A DNA stretch of 64,000 bases from Stomorhina lunata (Eukaryota > Arthropoda > Insecta > Diptera > Rhiniidae). Below, piece by piece: positions 49,111 through 59,152 of this stretch (within the stretch, counting starts at the first letter, position 1; every line of letters starts with the position of its first letter). The stretch covers positions 96,287,998 through 96,351,997 of the forward strand of contig OW121743.1 in the NCBI GenBank assembly GCA_933228675.1, read 5' to 3'. The notes beneath the pieces were generated by a model, which did no database searches, was not told the DNA's origin, and was given only the letters and a program-made list of their open reading frames with translations. The translations under genes were made by a program, and so were the position numbers.

Positions 49111-49531
49111 ATAAAAAAAGCACCTGAAATTTTTATGGCATCAATGTCGAGAAATATATATTCGAAATTTGCCTGAAATCGGTTGTCATTAGCCCTTTTG
49201 TTACCAGGGTCAAAAGTAAAATTTGTAAAATAGTAAATTTTTTCGAAAAAGTACTAGAAATTACATATTTTTATTGTTATATTTTAATAGAAATAGAAAA
49301 ATCATTTAAAGGCGAACTAAAATACATTTTTATTCATATTAACCCTTGTATACCCATGGGTTCTTAATAGTTACATATTTGTATTGTTATATTTCAATAG
49401 AAATAGAAAAATCGTTCAAAGGCGAACAAAAATACATTTTTATACATATTAACCCTTGTATACCCATGGGTTCTAAATAGTTCCCATACCATGGGTACTC
49501 ATGGGTTAATTTGTATCAAATGTAATGTAAA
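49111..49531. repeat. 110 bp tandem duplication with ACCCATGGGT palindromes
   Basis: Positions 49261-49370 and 49371-49480 are two copies of a 110 bp unit that ends TATACCCATGGGTTCT. A third short echo (CCATACCATGGGTACTCATG) follows near 49490. The sequence to the left (GAAATCGGTTGTCATTAGCC) may belong to the same unrecognised dispersed element. No coding frame. Confidence 0.8.
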
Positions 49532-50152
49532 ATGTATTTTCCCAAATTTTGGCGTCAAGTCGGCTCGCTTTTCCGATATCCGATCTCAAAGAAACTTTGT
49601 ATATGGGTTATTGGGGTCAAAAGTAAAAAAATCTGGTCTTGCTATAAAATGACTTTCAATTTTTGGGACACTCTTATATACATACATATGTATATATATG
49701 AGTTTATAAACGTTTCTTTGTGGGCGTTAGATTGGCAAATTTGTCGTGTTAGATAATATTGGCTATCACTTTACAAAGTATATCCTTTAGCTGGTAGTTC
49801 AGTATTCATTCACAAAATATCTCTCATCTTTATTCCCTTTTTAAGTTTTAATATAGAAAAAACTTATTTTTTTCATTATTTTGGTCTTTAGTTTTGGTGT
49901 TCTGATAGTTACTTTTATGTGGTTTATTTGGTCTGTTGGCTTAGGTTTTTTTGCTTTTATTACTTGAAAATTAAAAAACAAAAATCTTTTTGTCTGTTAA
50001 AATAAATTACCAATGAGTAAAATGCTTTTTGCCTGAACTTTATATATGTTTGTTTGTCCATTAAGAGAAGAATTATATAAAAACCCTTTTTGGTAAATTT
50101 GTAGTTTTGAATATATATTGTGTCTATAGTTTAATATATACAAAGATATTTA
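49532..50152. other. Non-coding block
   Basis: Unique sequence with a TATACATACATATGTATATA stretch near 49676. The 74-codon frame at 49532-49756 is unrecognised and probably fortuitous. Confidence 0.4.
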
Positions 50153-50327
50153 TATACCCAGCAGTTTAAAATTAGAAAAAAGTTTTCTGAAGTAATGAAG
50201 TTAAATATCTAACTATCTAAATATCAATAAAGATTGAAAAATATAACTTTTGAAGTAGTAGTAGGTGTAGAAACTCTAGTGAAAATTCTTATACAAAGCC
50301 TTCAATTGCTTGTAACTGCTGGGTATA
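50153..50327. mobile_element. Small MITE-like element (175 bp, TATACCCAGCAGTT ends)
   Basis: TATACCCAGCAGTT at 50153-50166 has its perfect reverse complement AACTGCTGGGTATA at 50314-50327. If the element proper is TACCCAGCAG...CTGCTGGGTA, it is flanked by TA on both sides, as for a mariner-type target. There is no internal frame. Confidence 0.65.
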
Positions 50328-50362
50328 TCGAACTTTAAAGTCTGTTCAAGTAAATTTATGTA

Positions 50363-50779
50363 ATGTTTTATGTTGTTAAAGATGCATGTTCATTGAGTTT
50401 GATATACTTTTTTTATATATATTTTATTTGTTTGTCTGCTTTCCTCTTTAGTATTCGTAAGTTACAGCAACGACTAGCCATTTTGGCTACTTTTTACAAA
50501 GAATTTCAAGTCTTTTTATTATTGCTTTTAATTTTCAAAATTATGTGTTTGAATTCAACTCCCTTCAAGTGTGTGAGAAAATGTAATAGTTTTTGTAATC
50601 TAAAATTAAGTGCAAGGAAACACTTATATTCGAGCGGTAAACCTCAATTAACACAAGACTTATTTTGTCTGCTTACCAATTTTATTAGGAGTGGGATACT
50701 TATTTTTAATACTTTTGGAAGGGTTTCAAAAAAATTTCCTAGTATTTATTGTTATATAATTTTAATAAAGAAGTATTGA
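50363..50779 (+). other. 138-codon open frame of unknown significance
   Basis: Starts with a genuine ATG and lies in non-repetitive DNA, ending about 50 bp before the recursive splice motif. The translation is rich in F, L, I and K. It shows a hydrophobic stretch near residues 13-32 and another near 51-61, with five to six cysteines later on. I recognise no family. In sequence this A+T-rich an open frame of this length can occur by chance, and its position inside the presumed intron argues against a host exon. Listed only because it is the longest frame outside repeats and transposons. Confidence 0.12.
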
Positions 50780-50802
50780 TATAATATATAAAAATAAAAT
50801 AT

Positions 50803-50838
50803 TTAATATAAATTTAATTTTTATCTTTACAGGTGAGT
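50803..50838 (+). promoter_or_regulatory. Candidate recursive splice site (ratchet point) 2
   Basis: TTTTTATCTTTACAG|GTGAGT fuses a 3' splice site to a strong 5' splice site, junction 50832/50833. A TTAAT branch-point-like motif (A at about 50806) lies 26 nt upstream. It shares CTTTACAG|GT and strand with the candidate at 9800. The two are 41 kb apart, a plausible spacing for stepwise removal of one very long fly intron. The motif and spacing are seen; use in splicing is inferred. Confidence 0.65.
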
Positions 50839-50880
50839 TGACATACAATCTTCATGGAATTTTTGTAATTTTTGGTATGT
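50833..50880 (+). promoter_or_regulatory. Possible short cryptic (RS) exon with downstream 5' splice site
   Basis: A donor-like TTTTG|GTATGT begins at 50875, 42 nt after the recursive junction. The first candidate has its downstream donor at 37 nt. This agrees with the short cryptic exons that help define recursive sites. Confidence 0.4.
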
Positions 50881-52264
50881 TTCTGAATGAATTTTTGAAT
50901 AAGCGAAAAACAGCTTATATAAATTATTACAAATAAGTCTACAAATATTTAAAATGGACATAAAATTTACTCCTAAACTTAATAAATCGGTCTTTTAGGA
51001 AATATCTGAAGACTATTCAAACTTGGCATTTAAACAATAATTCAATGAATTTTCTGACATTTAAGTAAAAACAATCTATGAGATATTGAGTATTTATTTA
51101 TTTTTTTTATTCCTTTAACTTTTTTATTACATTTATTTCTTCTTTGCATTTTATAACTTTCCAAACAATTTATTTTTGTTTTATTTAATTTATGATTTTT
51201 ATACCTTTTCTATTAAAAATCTAGGAGGCAAGAAAAATAAAAACGTTCTTGCATAGATTTCTATAGGTTTTCACTCAATCGTTTTATTGTTTTAAATACA
51301 AAATCTAGAAAAATCCTTTAAATAAAATAAAGTTTAATCATAATGAATTTCTGGTCATGGAGTTTAGAACTTTTATCCTCATTTTTTGAGGATTCCTTAT
51401 TTTCTTCTTTGCCTACAAAAATAAATTTTGTTCGATATTTTTAATGTGTAAATTTATTTATATAATTTTCTTAATTTTATTTTCTTTGTCTGGTTTACAT
51501 ACAACAAATGAAGCATATCAAAATAGGCAGAGAATTAATGACTTTGCGAGGGTAGATTTATAAGTTGAAGTCTTTTTGAATTACTCACCGATTTACAAAG
51601 TTGTAATACATTCCCAATATCAGTTTCAAATCAGGGGCCAAATTACCGCATTCGATATCGATCGAAATCTTAGATATTTTCAAAACATTTGTAAAGCATA
51701 CTTTAAGGATAAACAAAATTATTTAAAAGATGCACAGTTTACTATATTTTTATTAAGTTCTTTACCAAAAGATGAACAATAGCCAAAGAGTTTTACTATA
51801 TGCTTTTAAAAACGAATCAAAATGGCTACCAAATTTCAATAAACTTTTTGCATCGAAGTAACTTTGAACATCCCTGAGTTTTCGATCGGTATTGAATGTG
51901 GTAATTTGGCCCCAGGAGACAAACCACCGTATTCGATATTCATAAAAAATTTCTAAAATAAGATAAACATATTATGTTGCATACCTTAGGGATGTTAAAA
52001 ATTGTTTTTGTTTAAATAAATATATATAAAAATATGAAATTTTTTTCCAAAAATATAAAGTTTAAATGAAACTATTTCACTAGTGGACATCTTTGGACAA
52101 ATATGCGTAAATATAGTAAACTTTATGCCATAAATTATATAGACAATCCTAAAAGTATGCTACACAAAAGATATTAAAATATCTTAAATTTTGATTGATA
52201 TCGATTGAAAGCTACAGTTAAGACCCAAAACTTGTTACGTTTTAATTTCTCCTTGAAATAATTG
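50881..52264. other. Non-coding block containing a small inverted-repeat element
   Basis: Unique A+T-rich sequence apart from the element at 51633-51914 described separately. No protein-like frame recognised; the 68-codon frame at 51576-51782 overlaps that element. Confidence 0.45.
51633..51914. mobile_element. Inverted-repeat element with GGGGCCAAATTACC ends (~280 bp)
   Basis: The left arm AGGGGCCAAATTACCGCATT runs on to CGATATCGATCGAAA. Its partner at about 51881-51914 reads, reverse-complemented, GGGGCCAAATTACCACATTC and AATACCGATCGAAAA. A third, weaker copy in direct orientation (ACAAACCACCGTATTCGATA) follows at 51919. The left end CAGGGGCC is hAT-like, but no 8 bp target duplication could be shown. 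Confidence 0.6.
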
Positions 52265-53970
52265 CAAAATTTTTTTGATAATAACATTTTTCTATAGAAA
52301 CTTTTTACAAATTTTTTATTAAAAATTGTTCAGTATAAACATTTTCTATTGAAAACTTTTCATATTAAAATTTTTCTTTACAAAATTTTCGATATTAGAA
52401 TTTTTCGATAGAAATTTTCGAGATTAAATTCTTCTATAGAAACTTTAAAAAAATTTTTCTATTTAAAATGTTTGATGTAAAAATTTTTCTTTATAAAATT
52501 TTTGATACTAAAATTTTTCTATAGAAAATTTTTGATATTAAAATTTTTCTATAGAAAAATTTCTAAAAAAAAATTTTGATATTAAAATTTTTTTAGAGAA
52601 AGTTTTCGATATTAAAGTTTTTTTTATGGAAAATTTTCGATATTAAAATTTTTTTATAGAAAATTTTGATATTAAAATTTTTCTAGAGAATATTTTTAAA
52701 ATAAAAATTTTTTTATAGAAAATTTTTGACATTTAAATTTTTCTATAGAAATTTTTTGACATTAACATTTTTCTATAAAAAATTTTCGAGATTAAAATTT
52801 TTCCATTTTAAATTCTTCTATAGAAAATTATTGATTTAGAATTATTTTTTTAGAAAATTTTTCGATATTAAAATTTTTGATATTAACGTTTTTGTATTAA
52901 AAATTCTCGATATTAAAACTTTTCTATAGAAAATTTTATATGTTAAAATTTTTCTATAGAAAAGTTCAAATATTAAAATTTTTCTAAAGAAAATTTTACA
53001 TGTTTAAATAATTCTATAGTAAATTTTTCGGTAGAAAATTTTTCGATATTAAAATTTTTCTGTAGATAATTCCTCGATAGAAAATTGTTGGTATTAAAAT
53101 TTTTCTAAAGAAAATTTTTGATAGTAAAATTTTTAATAGAAAATTTTTTTGAATAGAAAATTTTTGATGCTAAAATTTTTTTATAGAAAATTTTTGATAT
53201 TAAAATTTTTCTACAGAAAATTTTTGATATTAAGTTTTTTTATAGAAAATTTTCGATATTAAAATTTTTTAAGAGAAAGTTTTTGATATTAAAATTTTTC
53301 TATAGAAAATTTTTGACAATAAAATTTTTCTATAGAAAATTGTCGATAAAAAAATATTTCTAAAGAAAGTTTTTGATATTAAAATTTTTCTCTAGAAAAT
53401 TTTTGATGCTAAAATTTTTCTATAGAAAATTTTTGATATTAAAATTTTTCTCTAGACAATTTTTGTATAGAAAATTTTTGTATAGGAAATTTTCGATATA
53501 AATTTTTTAGTAGATGGTTTTCGATATTAAAATTTTTCTATAGAAAATTTTTAACAATAAAATTTTTCTATAGAAAATTGTCGATAAAAAATTAGATATT
53601 AAAATTTTTAGATTTAAAAATTTTTCGATATTAAAATTTGTTGATATTAAAATTTTTCGATATTAAAATTTTCGATATTAAGATTTATGTATTAACAATT
53701 CTTCATATAAAAATTTTCTATAGAAAATTTTAAATGTTAAAATTTTTCTATATAAAAAATGTTAAAATTTTTCTATAGAAAATTTTAAATGTTAAAATTT
53801 TTCTATAGAAAATTCTTCGATAGAAAATTTTTCGATATTTAAACTTTTCTATAGAAAATTTTTTAAATGTTTTTACAAAACATTTTTGATATTAAATTTT
53901 TTTTAATTGTTTGATTATTTTAATATTAAAAATTTTCGATATCAAAATTTTTCTATATAAGTAAATGCTT
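52265..53970. repeat. Minisatellite array 17 (TTTCGATATTAAAA / TTTTGATATTAAAA linker, 30 bp)
   Basis: Units read GATATTAAAATTTTTCTATA then GAAAATTTTT, many with CGATATT. The core palindrome is well kept. This is the same family as array 19 (60.1-63.9 kb), but the two are in opposite orientation on either side of the large inverted repeat at 55.6-59.2 kb. Confidence 0.9.
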
Positions 53971-55430
53971 AAAAAATATTTCAAAACTTTAAAGTTATGT
54001 CAATATTTCAACAAAAAACGCCTGAAATTAAAAAAATAAGATTTAAATTAAAATGCATTTAATAACAACGAACTTAAGCCTTAAGACTTACTCCATCAAA
54101 TTGAGTAGAGTATTATAATCATGACGACGATGACGACTACTTAAGCTATAAATTACCGACAGAGAAAGAGAGAGAATCATACTGAAACTAAGTAGTAATC
54201 GCTTGCAACTGTACACATTTCTATTCCTATGGCAAGACGATATTAGTCAAGTTAAACAATATGTTTCCATTACACTAAAAATTTGTATATGCGTGTAAGT
54301 ATTAAGAATGTTTGTATTACAAAAGATGACGTTTAAAGACATTAAACATTCCCGACACACAACTTGCAATCATCCAGGCAGTCAGCCATTCATCCATCCA
54401 TCCATCCAGTCAGCCAACCGTTCATTCATTCATCCGTAGCTGGCATATAAGCATCACTGAATGGAGGATGTTGAAGTTGAAGTTTCTTAGAAAACAACAT
54501 CCAAAGGCTAGAGGGGGAGGATAAAGCGAACTGCATGTTTAATGTAAAATGAGAGTTCATTAGTAAAAGTGAAGTGTTCATAACAGCAGGAAGTAGCATT
54601 TAGTCTTAGGTGGAATTTAAGGAGTAGGAGAAAGTGAGAGGGAGCTAGAGCAAAAGTAGAAAAAAAATTAAAAAAGACGTTGTAGAAAGGCATTTAAAAT
54701 GCAATTTTATAAAATGAAGATGAGTACAATACTTAATTTTAGCTCATTTCTTTTACCATTTTTTTTTTTTGATTTCATCTTTTCATAACGTTCTTTTGCT
54801 TATTTCGTGACGATGTTGTTTTTCTTAATGGCTTTAAATTTGTTTTTTAACATTTGCAAATTTTCCATTTCTTTTTTGTAACTAATGACTTTAAACATTA
54901 GTTTTCTTTTTTCTTTTTCGTCAGCTCTTAAGAAATTGTTTTAATGTTTGGTTTTTAATTGTTAGAGAGTCAAATGAATAGTTAATTTTTATTATACGTT
55001 ACGATTTTAAGAAGACGAGTAGTAACGGTTAGCCAATAAAGAAAAAAGTAAGATTATTTTGAAACATATTTTTATTGCCAATATGTTTCGTGCGTGATGG
55101 CGGTTAAATGGTGGAGAAGAAAACTTCATTATTTTATAGAAAAAATTTAAATTTTTTATTTCATTAAAAACAGGAGACAATATTACATGATACAAAAATA
55201 GTTTAACTTAAATCTGATATTGGCTGTTGACCAGTGTAAGCCGAAGTCGCCATATATTTTGCCTAAGGATGTCTTTTAAATCCCGCTTTGAAAAATTCAC
55301 CACAATTCTCCATTGTCTCTAGCATTTTACAATTTAATATATAACCTCCCAATAAAATCAAAATATTCTTTACAAATAGAAGTAAATCAACGTCAATGCA
55401 TATATCATAAAAATTTTAAATGAAAATATT
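53971..55430. other. Non-coding block without a recognisable gene
   Basis: Unique sequence with a CATC/ATTC tetranucleotide patch (CATCCATCCATCCAGTCAGC) at about 54395. The minus-strand frames at 54508-54693 and 55007-55195 are unrecognised. No element ends found. Confidence 0.45.
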
Positions 55431-55559
55431 TTTTTTTTAATTTTTTTTATTAAAAATGTTTCTACAGAAAATTTTTTTTATCAAAAATTTTTATATAGAA
55501 AAATTGTTGATAAAATTTTTATATAGAAAATTTTTTTATCAAAAGTTTTTCTTTTCAAA

Positions 55560-55978
55560 ATTGGCATAAAATGAAGACTTTATCTTAATTGCCATCGATA
55601 TGAAGCTAAGAATAATACAAACACTAAATATTGGAAATATTTGAAAGAATGAAAGAAAATATATTTGTTCCTGTTAAATATTTAAGTTAAGGGGAATTGA
55701 AGGCATGAAGTAAAATATCCTATAAATAAATATTCTTAAAGCATTGTCATCGATTTTTTCTTTCGTTATATGTCTAAATTATGTATTTTTTTCAATTTGG
55801 GTGAAGTGTAGAAAAAAAAGAAATCTGAAGAAAGTTAAATTTTGGCTGTTGACATGGCACTCCATGATCCTCTCAGAGCAAAATTTAATTTCTAAAAAAA
55901 ATTCTATAAAATTTTATATCTTTTAGAAGAGATTTACAAATAAATTTACAAAATAATTGTAGAAAAATATAGAAAATT
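55560..55978 (+). repeat. Left arm of a 3.6 kb inverted repeat
   Basis: Begins ATTGGCATAAAATGAAGACT and continues for about 418 bp to TGTAGAAAAATATAGAAAA. The reverse complement lies at 58735-59152 with only scattered differences (for example GAATTGAAGGC here, GAATTGCAGGC there). The arm is unique DNA, not satellite. Short satellite stretches precede it from about 55430. The 60-codon frame at 55744-55926 inside it is not recognised. Confidence 0.9.
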
Positions 55979-56168
55979 TTTTTTTATTTTTCTACAAAGA
56001 AAATATTTTTATCAAAAATTTTTCTATAAAAATTTTTTTTTATCAAAAAATTTTCTAAAGAAAATTTTTTTAAACCTAGAACGTCATCCTTCTTCAAAAT
56101 GACTACGGAAAATTTTATTTTCAAATTAAAACAAAAAAAGAGGGCTATAATATGTTAAGTTTTTATTA

Positions 56169-56337
56169 ATAATTAAGAAATCTGTTACATTTATTTATTA
56201 ATGTAACAGACCAATTTATTGATAAAAAGCCAAAAATTGTTTGCGGAGAAACCAAAATTCCTCGACGTGTTTCGATGGTTGGTTAGGCCATCTCTTCAGG
56301 AGGATTATCCAAAATTTACATCCCGACAATTTTGTTA
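56169..56337. mobile_element. FBL fold-back family, rearranged fragment
   Basis: Forward FBL sequence from the CTGTTACAT hairpin to CTCTTCAGGAGGATTATCC is joined directly to the reverse complement of the FBL terminus (TTTACATCCCGACAATTTTG then TTATTTTTTG). Such joined, oppositely oriented pieces recur in every FBL copy here. Confidence 0.72.
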
Positions 56338-56952
56338 TTTTTTGAAAATTTTTTTTATCAAAAATTTTTCTAAGAAAATATTTTTATCAAAAATTGTTCT
56401 ATTGAAAATATTTTTATCTAAAATTTTTCTATAGAAAATTTTTTTTACCAAAATTCTTTTATAGAAAATCTTTTTATCAAAAATTCTTCCATAAAAAATA
56501 TTTTTATCAAAAATTTTTTTATAGAAAATGTTTTTATTAAAAATTTTTCTATAGCAAATATTTTTATCAACAATTTTTCTATAGAAAATGTTTTTATCAA
56601 AAATTTTTTATCAAAAATTGTTGTATAGAAAATTTTTTTACCAAAATTCTTTTATAGAAAATTTTTTTATCAAAAATTCTTCTATCGAAAATATTTTTAT
56701 CAAAAATTTTTCTATAGAAAATATTTTTATTAAAAGTTTTTCTACAGAAAATATTTTTATCAAAAATTTTTCTATAGAAAATTTTTTTACCAAAATTCTT
56801 TTATAGAAAATTTTTTTATCAAAAATTCTTCTACAGAAAATATTTTTATCAAAAATTTTTCTATAGAAAATATTTTTATTAAAAGTTTTTCTATAAAAAA
56901 TATTTTTATCAAAAATTTTTCTATAGAAAATTTTTTTATCAAAAATTGTTCA

Positions 56953-57118
56953 TGTTGGCGTCTTTATTTATTTATTGAAAAATATTTTACAATGACAAAA
57001 TTAAATTAGAAAATTATTGACAAAATTTTCACAATATAAAGTAAATTCAAAAGTACTTATGTTTCATTTTCGTATTTGAAACAAGGTATTTTATGACAAA
57101 GTGTTTTTAGCTCTAACA
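56953..57118 (-). repeat. Putative 3' LTR of the BEL/Pao copy (166 bp)
   Basis: On the minus strand it starts TGTTAGAGC directly after the polypurine tract and ends GACGCCAACA, giving TGTT...AACA termini. An AATAAATAAATAAA polyadenylation-like signal lies about 10 bp before the end. It is short for the family, so an internal deletion within the LTR is possible. Confidence 0.68.
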
Positions 57119-57458
57119 TTCCCCCCTTCGTGAACCAGCTAATGGTTCACCCTTTGATATGTTTAAAATCGCTAATTTTGATACCGGTCGACGAATAATT
57201 CCATTAATAGTATTAACATCAGCAAAACGAACTTGACCGTCTTTGGATGGATAAGTTTTCGTTACTCTTCCTTTAAGCCACTTGTATCTTGGTTGACTTG
57301 TATCAAAAATTAAAACCAAATCATCTACTTGCATTGGTCTTACTGCATCTCTCCACTTCGGTCTTTGCAGTAGCTGGGGAAGAAATTCTGCAATCCACCT
57401 TTTCCACAATCTGTCCTTTAAGTTTTGGGCAATTCTCCATTGTTTTCTTAGGCATACA
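57116..57458 (-). pseudogene. BEL/Pao pol polyprotein, C-terminal remnant
   Basis: Encodes roughly the last 110 residues of a BEL/Pao-type pol, the domain after the integrase core. Recognisable elements, in order: WRIAQNLKDRLWKRWIAEFL, then RPKWRD, VDDLVLIFD, RYKWLKGRV, DGQVRFADV and RRPVSKLAIL. These match the conserved C-terminal block of BEL-family integrases. The protease, reverse transcriptase, RNase H and integrase catalytic parts are gone, so it cannot be active. The frame continues through the polypurine tract and stops (TAG) just inside the LTR. The apparent start codon at 57502 lies in flanking satellite DNA and is not the gene's own. Confidence 0.82.
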
Positions 57459-57908
57459 GTTCTATTGAAAATATTTTTATCTAAAATTTTTCTATAGAAC
57501 ATTTTTTATCAAAAATTTTTCTATAGAAAATTTTTTTACCAAAATTCTTTTATAGAAAATATTTTTATCAAAAATTCTTCCATAGAAAATATTTTTATCA
57601 AAAATTTTTCTACAGAAAATATTTCCATTTAAAATTTTTCTATAGAAAATATTTTTATCAAAAATTTTTTTATAGAAAATATTGTTATCAACAATTTTTC
57701 TATAGAAAATTTTTTATCAAAAATTTTTGTACAGAAAACTTTTTAATTAAAAATTTTTTTATAGAAAATTTTTTTATCAAAAATTTTTCTATAGAAAATT
57801 TTTTTATCAAAAATTTTTCTTTAGATTTTTGTTTCTGAAAAAAATGTATTTCAAAAATTTTTCTATAGAAATATTTTTTTCAAAAATGTTTTTAAAGAAA
57901 AAATTTTT

Positions 57909-58257
57909 TCAAAAAATTACAAAATTGTCCAGATGTAAATAATAACCAAAAGAAGAGTATTTGCATTTGATATCGATCTGTTATATTTATTTATTAATGT
58001 AAGAGACAATTAATTGATAAAAGCCAAAAAACGTTTGTGGGATAACCAATTCCTTTATGCGTTTCGATGGTTTGTTAGGCCATTTCTTCAGGATGAGTAT
58101 CCCTACTTTCAAACAGATCAAAAACCTTGCATTCTTACCTATTTTACAAGCACAATCATTGCGAATTATGTTTGTAAACCATAAGTATAAGCTCAGATTA
58201 TCAGCTGAACAAAAGCAAACACATTTTTCAGTTTTATCTTCCTTCACTTCCCATATA
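57909..58257 (+). mobile_element. FBL fold-back family, long diverged forward copy
   Basis: Follows the 46.1 kb copy from ATTACAAAATTGTCCAGATG through the hairpin region (CTGTTATATTTATTTATTAA), GCGTTTCGATGGTTTGTTAG and TTCAGTTTTATCTTCCTTCA to CTTCCCA. Many substitutions separate the two, so this is an older copy. Frames on both strands (57987-58290) reflect the repeat only. Confidence 0.75.
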
Positions 58258-58284
58258 CAAACTAAAAAAACTAAAAAAAATTTA

Positions 58285-58734
58285 TTATAATTTTTGATAA
58301 AAAAAAATTTCTATAAAAAAATGTTTGAAAAACATTTTTTTCAGAAACAAAAATCTAAAGAAAAATTTTTGATAAAAAAATTTTCTATAAAAAAATTAAA
58401 AAAAAAAATTTTTCTATACAAAATTTTTGATAAAAAATTTTCTATAGAAAAATTGTTGATAAAAAAATTTTCTATAGAAAAATTTTTGATAAAAATATTT
58501 TCTATAGAAAAATTTTTAATAAAAATATTTGCTATAGAAAAATTTTTGATAAAAATATTTTCTATAGAAGAATTTTTGATAAAAAGATTTTCTATAAAAG
58601 AATTTTGGTAAAAAAATTTTCTATAGAAAAATTTTTGATAAAAAATTTTCTATAGAAAAATGTTAGTTAAAAATATTTTCAATAGAACAATTTTTGATAA
58701 AAATATTCTTTATAGGAAAATTTTTGATAAAGAA
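58285..58734. repeat. Minisatellite array 18, right part (inverted orientation)
   Basis: Units read GAAAAATTTTTGATAAAAAT then ATTTTCTATA, the reverse complement of the array at 55979-57908 including its AAATATTTTTATC signature. It adjoins the right arm of the inverted repeat, so the mirror symmetry extends beyond the 418 bp arms. Confidence 0.88.
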
Positions 58735-59152
58735 ATTTTCTATATTTTTCTACAATTATTTTGTAAATTTATTTGTAAATCTCTTCTAAAAGATTTAAAA
58801 TTTTATAGAATTTTTTTTAGAAATTAAATTTTGCTCTGAGAGGATCATGAAGTACCATATCAACAGCCAAGATTTAACTTTCTTCAGATTTCTTTTTTTT
58901 CTACACTTCACCCAAATTGAAAAAAATACATAATTTAGACATATAACGAAAGAAAAAATCGATAACAATGCTTTAAGAATATTTATTTTTAGGATATTTT
59001 ACTTCATGCCTGCAATTCCCCTTAACTTAAATATTTAACAGGAACAAATATATTTTCTTTCATTCTTTCAAATGTTTCCAATATTTAGTGTTTGTATTAT
59101 TCTTAGCTTCATATCGATGGCAATTATGATAAAGTCTTCATTTTATGCCAAT
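58735..59152 (-). repeat. Right arm of the 3.6 kb inverted repeat
   Basis: Reverse complement of 55560-55978, ending AAGTCTTCATTTTATGCCAA then T at 59152. No direct repeat flanks the outer ends (CTTTTCAAA on the left, GTAACAATA on the right), so a simple transposon target duplication is not seen. Confidence 0.9.

Larger units (their letters stand above)
56952..57458 (-). mobile_element. Deleted BEL/Pao LTR retrotransposon copy (507 bp)
   Basis: On the minus strand: the C-terminal end of pol, a polypurine tract (GAAGGGGGGAA at about 57119-57129) and a short 3' LTR. GTTC flanks both sides (56948-56951 and 57459-57462). The uninterrupted satellite unit AAAAATTGTTCTATTGAAAA survives at about 56390, so the empty site is known. 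The left edge of pol starts TGTATGCC, and the LTR also starts TGT. A complete insertion that later lost everything between the first bases of its 5' LTR and pol would explain the target duplication; this history is inference. Confidence 0.75.
55979..57908. repeat. Minisatellite array 18, left part (AAATATTTTTATC linker)
   Basis: Units of 30 bp reading ATCAAAAATTTTTCTATAGA then AAATATTTTT. The array is interrupted by a stretch of unique DNA with an FBL fragment (about 56075-56337) and by the BEL/Pao copy (56952-57458). The subfamily-specific AAATATTTTTATC linker reappears in reverse orientation at 58285-58734, inside the opposite arm. Confidence 0.88.

Noticed and set aside
50363..50779. 138-codon ATG frame as a real host exon
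   Set aside because: Listed only at very low confidence. It is composition-driven, has no family resemblance, and ends just before a recursive splice motif, where a coding exon is not expected.
55560..59152. Inverted repeat as a single transposon with target-site duplication
   Set aside because: The outer flanks (CTTTTCAAA and GTAACAATA) do not match, so a clean transposon insertion cannot be claimed.
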